Shown one piece after another: positions 8,317 to 17,061 of a stretch of DNA of 64,000 bases. Below the pieces are notes generated by a model. That model was given only the letters and a program-made list of their open reading frames with translations, had not been told where the DNA came from and ran no database searches. Made by a program: the position numbers and the translations under genes. Origin of the DNA: Holophagales bacterium. GTDB lineage: Bacteria; Acidobacteriota; Thermoanaerobaculia; UBA5066. Each line of letters opens with the position of its first letter. Position 1 is the stretch's first letter. The DNA lies in assembly GCA_016716705.1 (NCBI GenBank), contig JADJVF010000018.1:37609-101608 (forward strand). Reading direction: 5' to 3'.

Positions 8317-9849
8317 CTACTCCAGGCCCGCGAGGAGGTCGTCGATCCCCGTCACGAGGACGTCGCGCGCCGCGTCGATGTCAATGGCCGCGTAGCGGTC
8401 GGCGTCCCAGGAGGCGACCCGCGCCCTCAATCGCGCGTGCAGCGCTTCCAGCGGGGGGCTCGAGCGAAGCGGACGCCTGAGGTCGAGAGCCTGGGCGGCG
8501 GCGAGGAGCTCGATGGCGAGGACGTTCTCGAGGTTCGCCACGTTCCGGGCGAACTTTCGTGCGGCGATCGGGCCCATGGAGACGTGGTCCTCCTTGCCGG
8601 CCGACGTCGGAATCGAGTCGACCGAGGCCGGGAACGAATTCGCCTTGCACTCCGAGACGAGCGCCGCGGCCGTGACGTGGATCATCATGAAACCCGAGTT
8701 CAGCCCCCCTTGCTCCACGAGAAAGGCAGGGAGGTCGCCCGAGAGGGTCGGGTTCACGAGGCGCTCCGTCCGGCGCTCGGAGATCGACGCGAGGTCGGTC
8801 GCCGCGGCGGTCAGCATGTCGAAGACGAGGGCGACGGGGGCCGCGTGGAAGTTCCCGCCGGAGATCAGCTCCCCCTCCCCGTCCGGCCCGGTGGCGAAGA
8901 CCATCGGGTTGTCGGTCGCGGAGTTCATCTCCGTCGTGACGACGCGGAGCGCGTGCGCGGCGGCGTCGCGGACGGTGCCGTGCACCTGGGGCGCGCAGCG
9001 CAGGGCGTAGGCGTCCTGGACGATCCCGCAATCGCGGTGGCTCTCGCGGAGCGGCGAATCGGCGAGGAGCCAGCGCAGGTTCGCGGCCGAGAGGGCCTGT
9101 CCCGGGTGCGGACGCGCCGCGTGGATCCGCGCGTCGAACGCGACATCCGTTCCCTTCAGGGCGTCGATCGTGAGCGCCGCGATGAGGTCCGCCGCCTTCA
9201 GGAGCGAGAGGAGCCTCGCGAGCGCGAGACCGCCGACCGACGTCGTCAGCTGGGTCCCGTTGATGAGGGCCAGGCCCTCCTTCGCCTCGAAGACCGCCGG
9301 TACCAGGCCCACGGCCCCGAGCGCCTCCTTCGCCGAGACGGTCTTCCCGCGGAACTCGACGTTTCCCTCCCCCATCACCGCCCTCGCCAGGTGCGCCAGC
9401 GGCGCGAGGTCGCCGGAGGCGCCGACGGAGCCCTGGCAGGGGACGTGCGGGTGGATCCCCGCGGCGAGCATCGCCAGGAGCAGCTCGACGGTTTCCCGCC
9501 GGACCCCCGAGAAGCCGCAGGAGAGGCAGTTGGCGCGGAGGAGCATCAGCGCGCGCACGGTTTCGGACGGAAGGAGCTCGCCGACGCCGGCGGCGTGGCT
9601 CTCGACGAGGTTGCGCTGGAGGAGCTGCAGCTTGTCGCGCGGGATGACGACGTCGGAGAACTTCCCGAAGCCGGTCGTCACGCCGTAGACGACCCGGTCC
9701 TCGCGGACGGCGCGGTCGATGACGGCGCGCGAGGCGTCGATGCGGCGGCCGGCGTCCTCGGAGAGGACGGCGGAACGGCCCCGGAAGGCGACGTCGACGA
9801 GGTTCTCGAGGGTCAGGGAGCTGCCGGTCAGGACGAGGGGTTCGCTCAT
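8317..9849 (-). CDS. hutH: Histidine ammonia-lyase
   Basis: A 510-residue enzyme that removes ammonia from histidine to give urocanate, the substrate of hutU at the left edge. The MIO cofactor-forming tripeptide is visible in GSVGASGDLAPLAHL (about residues 140-154), and the N-terminal active-site segment YGVTTGFGKFSD is intact. Other family landmarks present are QDAYALRC, NSATDNPM and the C-terminal EDHVSMGP. Length and motifs are normal, so it should be active. The start is ATG 9849; a GAGAAT box (9864-9859) lies 9 bases upstream with no clear Shine-Dalgarno. It converges on the ArsA-like gene with only 3 bases between stops and is divergent from purA. Confidence 0.96.
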   Translation of the reverse strand: MSEPLVLTGSSLTLENLVDVAFRGRSAVLSEDAGRRIDASRAVIDRAVREDRVVYGVTTGFGKFSDVVIPRDKLQLLQRNLVESHAAGVGELLPSETVRALMLLRANCLSCGFSGVRRETVELLLAMLAAGIHPHVPCQGSVGASGDLAPLAHLARAVMGEGNVEFRGKTVSAKEALGAVGLVPAVFEAKEGLALINGTQLTTSVGGLALARLLSLLKAADLIAALTIDALKGTDVAFDARIHAARPHPGQALSAANLRWLLADSPLRESHRDCGIVQDAYALRCAPQVHGTVRDAAAHALRVVTTEMNSATDNPMVFATGPDGEGELISGGNFHAAPVALVFDMLTAAATDLASISERRTERLVNPTLSGDLPAFLVEQGGLNSGFMMIHVTAAALVSECKANSFPASVDSIPTSAGKEDHVSMGPIAARKFARNVANLENVLAIELLAAAQALDLRRPLRSSPPLEALHARLRARVASWDADRYAAIDIDAARDVLVTGIDDLLAGLE

Positions 9850-9892
9850 CGGTCGGTGATTCTCGCATTCGGGCGATCCCCGCGCCGGCGGG

Positions 9893-9898
9893 TAGAAT
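9893..9898 (+). promoter_or_regulatory. -10 box for leaderless purA
   Basis: TAGAAT at 9893-9898 is followed by 6 bases and then the purA GTG at 9905, so the expected +1 coincides with the start codon. No Shine-Dalgarno is present. A matching -35 is weak. The same arrangement recurs at several other genes in this window. Confidence 0.5.
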
Positions 9899-9904
9899 CG
9901 TTCG

Positions 9905-11233
9905 GTGAATACGTCCCGCAACGCCTTTGTGATCGTCGGTGGGCAGTGGGGCGACGAGGGGAAGGGGAAGGTCGTCGACCTGATCTCCCCCGCCTTCGAC
10001 GTCGTCGCGCGCTACCAGGGCGGCCACAACGCCGGCCACACCGTCAAGTTCGAAGACCGGCACTTCGCCCTCCGCCTCGTCCCGTCCGGCATCTGCCGGA
10101 AGGGCATCCTGAACGTCATCGGCAACGGCCTCGTCGTCGACCCGAGGGCCCTCGTCGCCGAGATCGCGAGCCTGCGGGCCGCGGGCGTCGAGGTGGGCGA
10201 GAACCTGAAGCTCTCCGACCGCGCCCACGTCATCCTCCCGACGCACGCCCTCCTCGACGGCGCGCGGGAGAAGGCGCTCGGCGGCGCCAACATCGGCACG
10301 ACCTCGCGCGGCATCGGTCCGGCCTACGAGTCGAAGGCGAACCGGACCGGCATCCGGGTGGCCGACCTCGTCGACCCCGACCGCTTCGTCTCCCTCGCCC
10401 GCCCCCTCCTGACGCACCACGCGGCCGTCCTCTCCCACTTCTACGGCCTCGAGGCGCCCAGCGTGGACGAGACGATCGACGCCTACCTCGTCTGCGCACG
10501 GGAGCTCGCCCCCCTCGTCGCCGACACCCGGGCGCTTCTCCAACAGAAGCTCGCCGCCGGGGCCCGCCTCCTCTGCGAGGGGGCGCAGGGCGTCATGCTC
10601 GACGTCGACCACGGGACCTACCCGTTCGTGACCTCCTCCTCCTGCGGGCCGGGTGGCGCCTGCACCGGCCTCGGCATCCCGCCGTCGGCCATCGGCGCCG
10701 TCGTCGGCATCATGAAGGCCTACACGACGCGGGTCGGCTCCGGCCCCTTCCCGACCGAGCTCTTCGACGAGACGGGCGACCGGATCCGGGCGCGCGGAAA
10801 CGAGTTCGGAACCGTCACCGGACGTCCCCGGCGGGTCGGCTGGTTCGACGCCGTCGTCGCCCGCACCAGCCTGCACGTCGGCGGCCTCGACGCCATCGCC
10901 CTGACGAAGACGGACGTCCTCGACGACCACGACGAGGTGAAGATCTGCGTCGCCTACGACGTGAACGGGAAGACCGTCACCGAGGTCCCCGCCCGCTCGG
11001 ACCATTACGAGGCCGCGAAGCCGATCTACAGGACCTTCCCCGGCTGGAAGACGTCGATCGTCGGAACAGACACGTTCCCCGGCCTCCCGGAAGCGGCGAG
11101 GGCCTACGTCTCCGCGCTCGAGGAGGCGATCGGCGCCCCGATCACGCTCCTCTCGACGGGGCCGAAGCGGGAAGAGACGATCATCCGGCCCGGGACCGTC
11201 CTCGACTCCTGGCTCTCCCTCACCCGCCGCTGA
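9905..11233 (+). CDS. purA: Adenylosuccinate synthetase
   Basis: A 442-residue GTP-dependent enzyme joining IMP and aspartate, the first committed step to AMP. The N-terminal GGQWGDEGKGKVVD is the family's glycine-rich GTP-binding loop with the catalytic Asp. The IMP-binding GHNAGHTVK, the QGVMLDVDHGTYPFVTSSS-type active-site segment and the C-terminal GPKREETI are all present. Length is standard. The start is GTG 9905, probably leaderless. It is a single-gene unit facing a bidirectional hairpin terminator. No other purine biosynthesis gene is adjacent, but the salvage operon at 43.7-49.1 kb also feeds adenine nucleotides. Confidence 0.97.
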   Translation: MNTSRNAFVIVGGQWGDEGKGKVVDLISPAFDVVARYQGGHNAGHTVKFEDRHFALRLVPSGICRKGILNVIGNGLVVDPRALVAEIASLRAAGVEVGENLKLSDRAHVILPTHALLDGAREKALGGANIGTTSRGIGPAYESKANRTGIRVADLVDPDRFVSLARPLLTHHAAVLSHFYGLEAPSVDETIDAYLVCARELAPLVADTRALLQQKLAAGARLLCEGAQGVMLDVDHGTYPFVTSSSCGPGGACTGLGIPPSAIGAVVGIMKAYTTRVGSGPFPTELFDETGDRIRARGNEFGTVTGRPRRVGWFDAVVARTSLHVGGLDAIALTKTDVLDDHDEVKICVAYDVNGKTVTEVPARSDHYEAAKPIYRTFPGWKTSIVGTDTFPGLPEAARAYVSALEEAIGAPITLLSTGPKREETIIRPGTVLDSWLSLTRR

Positions 11234-11253
11234 GCTGATCTTCGAACCCGGCG

Positions 11254-11283
11254 CCCGCCCGATCCCCGCAGGGACCGGGCGGG
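11254..11283. terminator. Bidirectional hairpin between convergent purA and secreted paralogue
   Basis: CCCGCCCG (11254-11261) and CGGGCGGG (11276-11283) form a perfect 8-bp stem with a 14-base loop, placed between two convergent genes. There is no T-run, so it may act with Rho or as an mRNA 3'-end stabiliser. Confidence 0.55.
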
Positions 11284-11297
11284 CCCGGACTCTCCCC

Positions 11298-12251
11298 TCA
11301 CGGAAGCGGAATGTCCCTGAACGCGAACGTGTGCCGGACGAGGCTCGTGTCCGACTGCATCAGGACCTTCATCGTCCAGTCGGGCTTCGGCTTGTCGCCC
11401 CAGAACTCGAGAATAGTGAAACCGGCCTGCTCGGACTTGCCGTTGAACTGCGGGTTCCCCTCGCCGTCCGCCATCTTGAAGTCCTGGATCGCCTTCTTCG
11501 GGTCCCTCACTCGGAGGACGATCTGCCCCTCGCCCCCCTTCGGAAACGAGTCGACGGCGTACTCGACCATCGACCGGACCGTCTCCTCGTCGGTGATCCC
11601 CTCCTTCTTCGCCTTCGCCCGCTCGGCGTCCCCGGCCTTCTTCCGTTCCGCCGCGATCTGATCCTCCGAGAGGACCGCGATCTCGACCCCGTTCGCCTTC
11701 AACGCCGCGTGCGCGAGGGGTTTGCCGGCCATCGAGAGGATCTTCGGAAAGCCCGCCTCGCCGTTCGGATCCCGCCCCGGGATGTAGAGCTCGATCTCGC
11801 CCGAAACCTCCTTCAGAGTCGTCGCTTTCCGCGGAGGGTTCTTCAGCTCCGCGAAAACGATCGTCGGCGGCGCGGGCCCTTCCTTGGGCTTTCCGAACGC
11901 ACCCCGCTGCGTCGGCTCGAGACGGGCGTCGGCCGCGTCCTCGCGGACGAGGTTCGTCCCGAGGTCGTCGACCGCCTTCATCACGAGGACGCGCGACGCC
12001 TTCGCCTCGGCGGCCGGGATGTCGGGCAGCTCGATCCCGAGCGTGCAGCGGGGGAAGTGGCCTTCGGAGCGGCGGTCCTGGACCGTCTTCAGCGTGGCGT
12101 TCGCCGGGGTCGCCTTCGCCGGGGCGGGAGTCGCAGTCTTCGCGGCCGCGGCCGCCTTCGGCTTTGATTTCGCCTTCGATTGCGCGGCGGCGGGAGCCGC
12201 GACGAGAGCGATCGCGAGGAGGAGCGGGATGGGATTGCGGGCGGCGTTCAC
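11298..12251 (-). CDS. Secreted protein of unknown function (tandem paralogue B)
   Basis: A 317-residue protein with a signal peptide (hydrophobic segment about residues 8-22, cleavage near AAAQ-S), then a Lys/Ala/Pro-rich spacer (about 24-50) and a globular part. It is clearly paralogous to the gene just upstream: both carry NPPR-x-AT, a [DE]L[FY][VI]PGRDP motif, GKPLA/GKPVA, a VLS[ED/KE] strand, a helical Lys/Glu-rich insert and the same C-terminal ending DIPLP/EVPLP. No catalytic motif, lipobox or transmembrane anchor is visible, so it is probably a soluble periplasmic or surface protein with beta-sandwich-like halves. The start overlaps the upstream stop by 4 bp (ATGA), so the two are coupled and probably act together. 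I do not recognise the family. Confidence 0.75.
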   Translation of the reverse strand: MNAARNPIPLLLAIALVAAPAAAQSKAKSKPKAAAAAKTATPAPAKATPANATLKTVQDRRSEGHFPRCTLGIELPDIPAAEAKASRVLVMKAVDDLGTNLVREDAADARLEPTQRGAFGKPKEGPAPPTIVFAELKNPPRKATTLKEVSGEIELYIPGRDPNGEAGFPKILSMAGKPLAHAALKANGVEIAVLSEDQIAAERKKAGDAERAKAKKEGITDEETVRSMVEYAVDSFPKGGEGQIVLRVRDPKKAIQDFKMADGEGNPQFNGKSEQAGFTILEFWGDKPKPDWTMKVLMQSDTSLVRHTFAFRDIPLP

Positions 12252-13153
12252 GGGAGCGGGACCTCCTTGATGTCGAACGGCACGGAAACGATGGCCTTCT
12301 CGGTGAAGAGGCTGAGGACGAGGACGGCGTCCTTCGGCAGGGCCTTCTTCACGTCGATCTGCTGCAGGACCACCGCCTCGTCCGTACGCGAAGCCGAGCC
12401 GCCGGTCTCGATCCGCTCTCCCGCCGGGGTCTCGAGCCAGAGCTCCTGGATCTTCTCCTCGCTCGTTTTCGGGATTCGCAGGTAGAGGCCGTGCTCGGGG
12501 AAGTCCGACTCCCCCATCTCGTCGAAGGCCTTCGCCATCTCGATCAGGGGCCCGATCTCCTCGTCCTTCATCCCGCGCTCCTTCGCCTCGGCGCGGATCG
12601 CGGCGATCTTCTTCTCGTCGAGCCGGTTCTTCTTCCGGGCCTCGACGTAGCTCTCCTTCGACAGGACCGTCACCTCGACCTTCGCGGCCTTGAGACCCTT
12701 CGACGCCACCGGCTTACCCGGCCGGGCGAGAAAGCCCGGTACCTTGACGACGCTGCTGGGATCCCGGCCGGGGACGAACAGGTCCGCCGTCCCCGAAATC
12801 CGCATCGAGGTCGCGCTTCGCGGAGGATTGTCGAGGGCGACCTCGATGTTCCCGCCGTTGCTGTTGCGGTCGCTGAACTCGGGAGGGCGGGACTTGGGGT
12901 TGACGAGGTCTCTTCCAGTGTCGTCCTGCGCCGCCTTCACCCGTATCCGCGCCGACTTCACGGCGTCGAGCCCGTCCCCGCCGAGGTTCAGCATCAGGAC
13001 GAGCCCTCCCGACCCCATCCCGTCCGAGATCCGGTCGTCGACGACGTCGGAGAGGACGACTTTCACGTTGCTCTGCCCCGCCGCCGGCAGGGCCGCGCAC
13101 GGAACGATGAACGCCCCGAGCGCGACGACACCACGCACCGCAATTCGTTTCAT
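12248..13153 (-). CDS. Secreted protein of unknown function (tandem paralogue A)
   Basis: A 301-residue protein starting at ATG 13153 after GGGGTGACC. The signal peptide covers about residues 1-25 (cleavage near LPAAGQS). The mature protein begins with a beta-rich region, then NPPRSAT, DLFVPGRDP, GKPVASKGLKAAKVEVTVLS, a charged helical segment (about 150-215) and a final beta region ending EVPLP. It is shorter than paralogue B and lacks its Lys/Ala-rich N-terminal spacer. An older alternative start further upstream would place the signal peptide internally and is rejected. The gap to tRNA-Lys is about 155 bases. The function is unknown; the pairing of two coupled diverged copies suggests a heterodimer. 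Confidence 0.75.
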   Translation of the reverse strand: MKRIAVRGVVALGAFIVPCAALPAAGQSNVKVVLSDVVDDRISDGMGSGGLVLMLNLGGDGLDAVKSARIRVKAAQDDTGRDLVNPKSRPPEFSDRNSNGGNIEVALDNPPRSATSMRISGTADLFVPGRDPSSVVKVPGFLARPGKPVASKGLKAAKVEVTVLSKESYVEARKKNRLDEKKIAAIRAEAKERGMKDEEIGPLIEMAKAFDEMGESDFPEHGLYLRIPKTSEEKIQELWLETPAGERIETGGSASRTDEAVVLQQIDVKKALPKDAVLVLSLFTEKAIVSVPFDIKEVPLP

Positions 13154-13310
13154 GGTCACCCCACGTATTGAGATCCGGTCCACACTAACGCATCTTCCCG
13201 CCGCCGCACGGGTGCCGTGACCTTCCTCACGGTTTCCGTTCCGCGACGCAGCACGGCGAGAGCGGCCGATTCCGCCTCCCGTTCGCCGACGCGGTAACAT
13301 CCGCGCCGGC

Positions 13311-13387
13311 GGGCCGTTAGCTCAGTTGGTTAGAGCATCTGCCTTTTAAGCAGGGGGTCCCGGGTTCGAGTCCCGGACGGCTCACCA
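13311..13387 (+). tRNA. tRNA-Lys(TTT)
   Basis: A complete cloverleaf of 77 bases with CCA encoded. The acceptor stem GGGCCGT pairs with ACGGCTC, the D-arm is TAGCTCAGTTGGTTAGAGCA, the anticodon loop CTTTTAA carries TTT, and the T-arm contains GGGTTCGAGTCCC. A TAACAT -10-like box is at 13295-13300. Confidence 0.96.
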
Positions 13388-13424
13388 GTCATTCCGCCGG
13401 ACAGCCCAACCGTCGACCGTTCGC

Positions 13425-13650
13425 TCAGTCGTCGAGCGTGAAGCGCGGGAGCCCCTCCACCGTCGGAATCGCGCGAAGCTGCTCGGCGGTGAAGGCGAGG
13501 GACTTCATCCACGCCACCCAGACAAGGTCGAGGTCGGCTGTCGAACGCGTCGAGCCCCAGGCGAGGAGGGCGAATCCCCCCGCGAGCACGAGCCTGCGGC
13601 GGCGCCCCGTGGTAAATTCCCCGAGCCGTCGAGAGGCGGTCCTGCCCGGG
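13425..13650 (-). pseudogene. Remnant of an AbiEii-like nucleotidyltransferase
   Basis: Reading the minus strand in the frame that ends at the TGA 13427-13425 gives RRLVLAGGFALLAWGSTRST, then ADLDLVWVAWMKSLAF and a short C-terminus. 'GGxAL...GxxRxTxDLDLV' is the active-site signature of minimal nucleotidyltransferases such as AbiEii toxins or DUF6036-like proteins. The remainder resembles the C-terminal helix of the same kind of protein, so the middle (well over 100 residues) appears deleted. No start codon fits, and the frame runs into tRNA-Glu. It lies between two tRNA genes, a typical landing site for mobile toxin or defence genes. Likely a decayed acquisition. Confidence 0.5.
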
Positions 13651-13651
13651 T

Positions 13652-13728
13652 GCCCCCATCGTCTAGCGGCCTAGGACGCTACCCTTTCAAGGTAGAGATC
13701 GCGGGTTCGAATCCCGCTGGGGGTACCA
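13652..13728 (+). tRNA. tRNA-Glu(TTC)
   Basis: A complete 77-base tRNA with encoded CCA. The acceptor stem GCCCCCA pairs with TGGGGGT, the anticodon loop CTTTCAA carries TTC, and the T-arm is GCGGGTTCGAATCCCGC. It lies 264 bases after tRNA-Lys. Confidence 0.96.
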
Positions 13729-14828
13729 CCTCTCACAACTGCCCGGAAACACCGGTCAAGTTCCCAGAGTGATTTAGCGGGGTTTGAAATCCCTTTTTCG
13801 GGTCGTACGTCGGGCCGAGAGGGTGCGGTCATTGCCGGTCCCTGCTCTCGCCGGGCCTCCAGATCAAGATCGCGGCGCGGCGAAAGAGGACGATCCCGAC
13901 CACTCCCCGGACCCGGCGGGGACCAGGAGCACCGTAGCGAGCCCAGGACGGCGCCCACCGTCATTTCCTTCCTTCTTTCCACGATCCACGGCCACGGCTC
14001 TCGCCCTCCTCGGCGACGGGTGCCTTCTCGGCAGGGTCGGACGGCCATCCTCCTCCGCACGATGCGGAACCCTGAAAGGGCCAGGACGACGGCGAGGCCA
14101 GCCACCCCGACGCGCCCGCCGGCCCGACCCACGAGTAGACGAGCGCCGCGAGCGCGGCCCAGGCGGCCACTTCGCTCAGACGAGGGCCGAGATTGACTCG
14201 GGCCATCCGCTGCCGCCTTCTGGCCGCGGGACCGGGGCGGCCGTCCCGGTGTCTGGTCATGTCCCCTCCTCGGCGACCTGGTGGTGAAGGCGAAGGCGCT
14301 TGCCGGCCATCGCTCTCCCCGGGTGCGCCGGCCCATCGCTGCAGGCGCCGGTCGCCATGCGCCGGCGGGCGGGGGGGAACGGACGCGGCTCCGCCCTCGT
14401 CTTCCAGCCGGAGAGCGGCGACGCGGCCGGGGGGCGTTCCGACCCCCTCGGAGTCTCCGCGCGCCCCTTTCGGTGAGCGGCGCGGGGGGGTGCGTCCTGG
14501 TTCGACGGCCGGCTCCCGGCCTCGCCCTGCGCGGGTCGCGCCGGGCGCGTCGTCCCCCGACGGCGCCCATGCCCGGCGCCGGCCTCGTCGGCCCGCCTCA
14601 ACCACCCGGCCTCCCGGGGACTCGCGTGCGATCCGTGACCGGACCTGCGAGCACGCGAAGTCCCGGCGATCTCGTGAACTCGTTCACGGCCGCCGATTTC
14701 CGTCCGCCTCAGCGACCGGTCTTCGTTGAAGTGGCGCCGGCTCCCATTTGCCGTTTCGCCGCGTAAGATGCCGGGTCCGCCCGCCGGGCCCTTCCGGCCT
14801 CGCGCGGGGAAACGCAGGGAGGAAGCCG
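13729..14828. other. About 1.1 kb without a convincing gene
   Basis: No homologue is recognisable on either strand; long open frames exist only because stops are rare at this GC content. One weak possibility on the minus strand begins at ATG 14206 (MARVNLGPRLSEVAAWAALA), with a hydrophobic helix. A shift of one base near 14100 joins it to a second hydrophobic segment (GVAGLAVVLALSGFRIVRRR), which would make a small two-helix membrane protein. The region has several G/C runs where base-calling errors are likely. A TAAGAT box (14765-14770) and GGGAGGA before 14829 belong to the peptidase gene. Confidence 0.4.
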
Positions 14829-16978
14829 ATGAATAGAGTTCTTGCTGCCGTCGCCGGATTCGCCATGGCGATGCCGTGCCTGGCGCAGCCCGCCGCCGAG
14901 CCGAAGGCCGAGACGAACCCGTTCTTCGTGGAGTGGGCGACGCCGTTCGGCATGGCGCCGTTCGAGAAGATCAAGGCCGCCCACTTCGTTCCGGCTTTCG
15001 AGGCCGGGATCGCCGAGCAGAAGGGGGAGATCGAGGCGATCGCATCGAATCCGGAGCCGGCCACGTTCTCGAACACGGTGGAGGCGCTCGAGAACGGCGG
15101 GCTCGCGCTCTCGAAGGTGAGCGACGTCTTCTTCACCCTCTCCGGCGCCGAGACGAACGACGAGATCCAGGCGATCAATCGGAAGGTCGCTCCGCTGCTG
15201 TCGGCGCTCCGCGACGACATCCGGCTGAACGAGAAGCTGTTCGCGCGCGTGAAGACGGTCTGGGAGAAGCGCGACGACCCGAAGCCTGACGCCGGAGCAG
15301 AAGAAGCTCGTCGACGACGGTTACAAGGACTTCGTCCGCGGCGGCGCGAACCTGGCGCCCGAGCAGAAGAAGCGGTTCAGGGAGATCAACCAGGACCTCT
15401 CGACGCTCGGCATCCGCTTCGGCGACAACCTCCTCAAGGAGACGAACGCCTGGCGCCTCGTCGTCGAGAAGAAGGAAGACCTCGCCGGGCTCCCGCCCGG
15501 GGTCGTGGCGGCCGCCGCCGACGCGGCGAAGGCGGCGAAGCTGGAAGGCAAGTGGGTTTTCACGCTCCAGGCGCCCTCGATCTGGCCGTTCCTCACGTTC
15601 GCCGAGAACCGTGAGCTTCGGAGGCAGATCCTGACCGCCTACACGACCCGCTGCGACAAGGGCGACGAGACGGACAACAAGGCCCTCCTGTCGAAGATCG
15701 CCGCCCTCCGCGCCGAGCGGGCGAAGCTCCTCGGCTTCCCGACGTGGGCCGATTTCGTCCTCGACGACAACATGGCGAAGACGCCGGCGAGGGTCTACGA
15801 GCTCCTGGACCGAGTCTGGAAGCCGGCCCTCGAGGTGGCGAAGGTCGACGCGAAGGACCTCGCGGCCGCCCTGAAGGCCGACGGCAAGGGCGGGACGCTC
15901 GAGCCGTGGGACTGGCGGTACTACGCCGAGAAGGTCCGCAAGGCCCGCTACGACCTCGACGACCAGGAGCTCCGCCCCTACTTCGCGCTCGACCGCGTCC
16001 GCGATGGGGCCTTCTCGGTGGCGAACCGGCTCTACGGCATCACGTTCACCGAGCGGACCGAGGTGCCGAAGTACCACCCGGAGGTGAAGACCTTCGAGGT
16101 GAAGGACGCCGACGGCTCGTTCCTCGCGCTCTACACGACCGACTACCACCCGCGCCCCGGCAAGCGCGGCGGCGCCTGGTGCGGCCGGCTGCGCGAACAG
16201 TGGGTGAAGGACGGCAAGGACGTCCGCCCCATCGTCACGAACGTCACGAACTTCACGCGACCCGCGGGCGAGGCTCCCGCGCTCCTCTCGCTGGAGGAGG
16301 TCGAGACCCTCTTCCACGAGTTCGGGCACGCCCTCAACGGGATCCTCTCGCGCGTGACGTACCGGTCGATGTCGCGCGTGCCGCGCGACTTCGTCGAGCT
16401 CCCCTCGCAGATCATGGAGAACTGGGCGCTCGAGCCCGAGGTCCTGAGAGGGCTACGCGAAGCACTGGAAGACGAACGAGCCGATTCCGGCAGCCCTCGT
16501 CGAGAAGATCCAGAAGTCCCAGCTCTACGGCCAGGGCTTCGCGACCGTGGAATACGCGGCCGCGGCCTACCTCGACATGAACTGGCACACCCTGACCGAA
16601 CCGAAGCTCGAGGACGCGACAGCCTTCGAGAAGGCGTCGCTCGCGAAGATCGGGCTCATTCCCGAGATCGTCTCCCGCTACCGGAGCCCCTACTTCCAGC
16701 ACATCTTCGGACCCGGCGGCGGCTACTCCGCCGGCTACTACAGCTACCTCTGGAGCGAGGTCCTCGACGCGGACGCCTTCGAGGCGTTCCGCGAGAAGGG
16801 GATCTTCGACAAGGCGACGGCCACGTCCTTCCGGAAGAACATCCTCGAGAAGGGGGGCACCGCCGAGGCGATGTCGCTCTACAAGGCCTTCCGCGGCCGC
16901 GAACCGTCCGTCCAGCCGCTCCTCGTGCGGAGGGGTCTCGTTCCGGCGGCCGCGCCCGCCCCGGGCGGCACGCGCTGA
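14829..16978 (+). pseudogene. M3-family metallopeptidase (peptidyl-dipeptidase/oligopeptidase), two frameshifts
   Basis: The gene starts at ATG 14829 after GGGAGGA, with a signal peptide (about residues 1-20, ending AQP), so the enzyme is exported. The three frames together give a full-length M3 zinc peptidase of about 715 residues. The zinc motif HEFGHALNG is encoded from 16318, and the third ligand lies in ENWALEPE. Frame 1 breaks at about 15285 (an extra C in GAAGCCTGAC) and frame 2 at about 16449 (an extra A in CTGAGAGGG). Removing one base at each site restores a continuous protein with family features such as QLYGQGFATVEY-like and GGGYSAGYYSYLWSEVLDAD. Both changes are +1, so consensus errors are at least as likely as real inactivation. 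The expected role is cleavage of short peptides in the periplasm. Confidence 0.85.
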
Positions 16979-16988
16979 CCTGACGGGC

Positions 16989-17027
16989 GGCGGGGAGGGA
17001 GGCACGGCTTCTCTCCCCGCCCGCCTT
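16989..17027 (+). terminator. Terminator after the M3 peptidase
   Basis: GGCGGGGAG (16989-16997) pairs with CTCCCCGCC (17013-17021); the loop holds a shorter inner pairing, and CGCCTTTCC follows. It lies between the convergent peptidase and M41-like genes. Confidence 0.6.
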
Positions 17028-17061
17028 TCCTCCCGGGTCCCGGGACGCGGATCAGCGCGAC

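Noticed and set aside
1..9849. hutU and hutH as one hut operon
   Set aside because: They are 7 kb apart with six unrelated genes, several on the opposite strand, between them.
8381..11005. 874-codon minus-strand frame over purA and hutH
   Set aside because: Pure shadow of two strongly supported genes; its composition is Arg/Pro/Gly.
13330..13659. Minus-strand 109-codon frame ending GTRTRDPLLKRQML
   Set aside because: Its end is the antisense of tRNA-Lys, a familiar false translation; the rest is the wrong frame of the nucleotidyltransferase remnant.
13671..14570. Minus-strand 299-codon frame ending GIRTRDLYLERVAS
   Set aside because: The end is antisense tRNA-Glu; the body is Arg/Pro/Gly-rich with no homologue.
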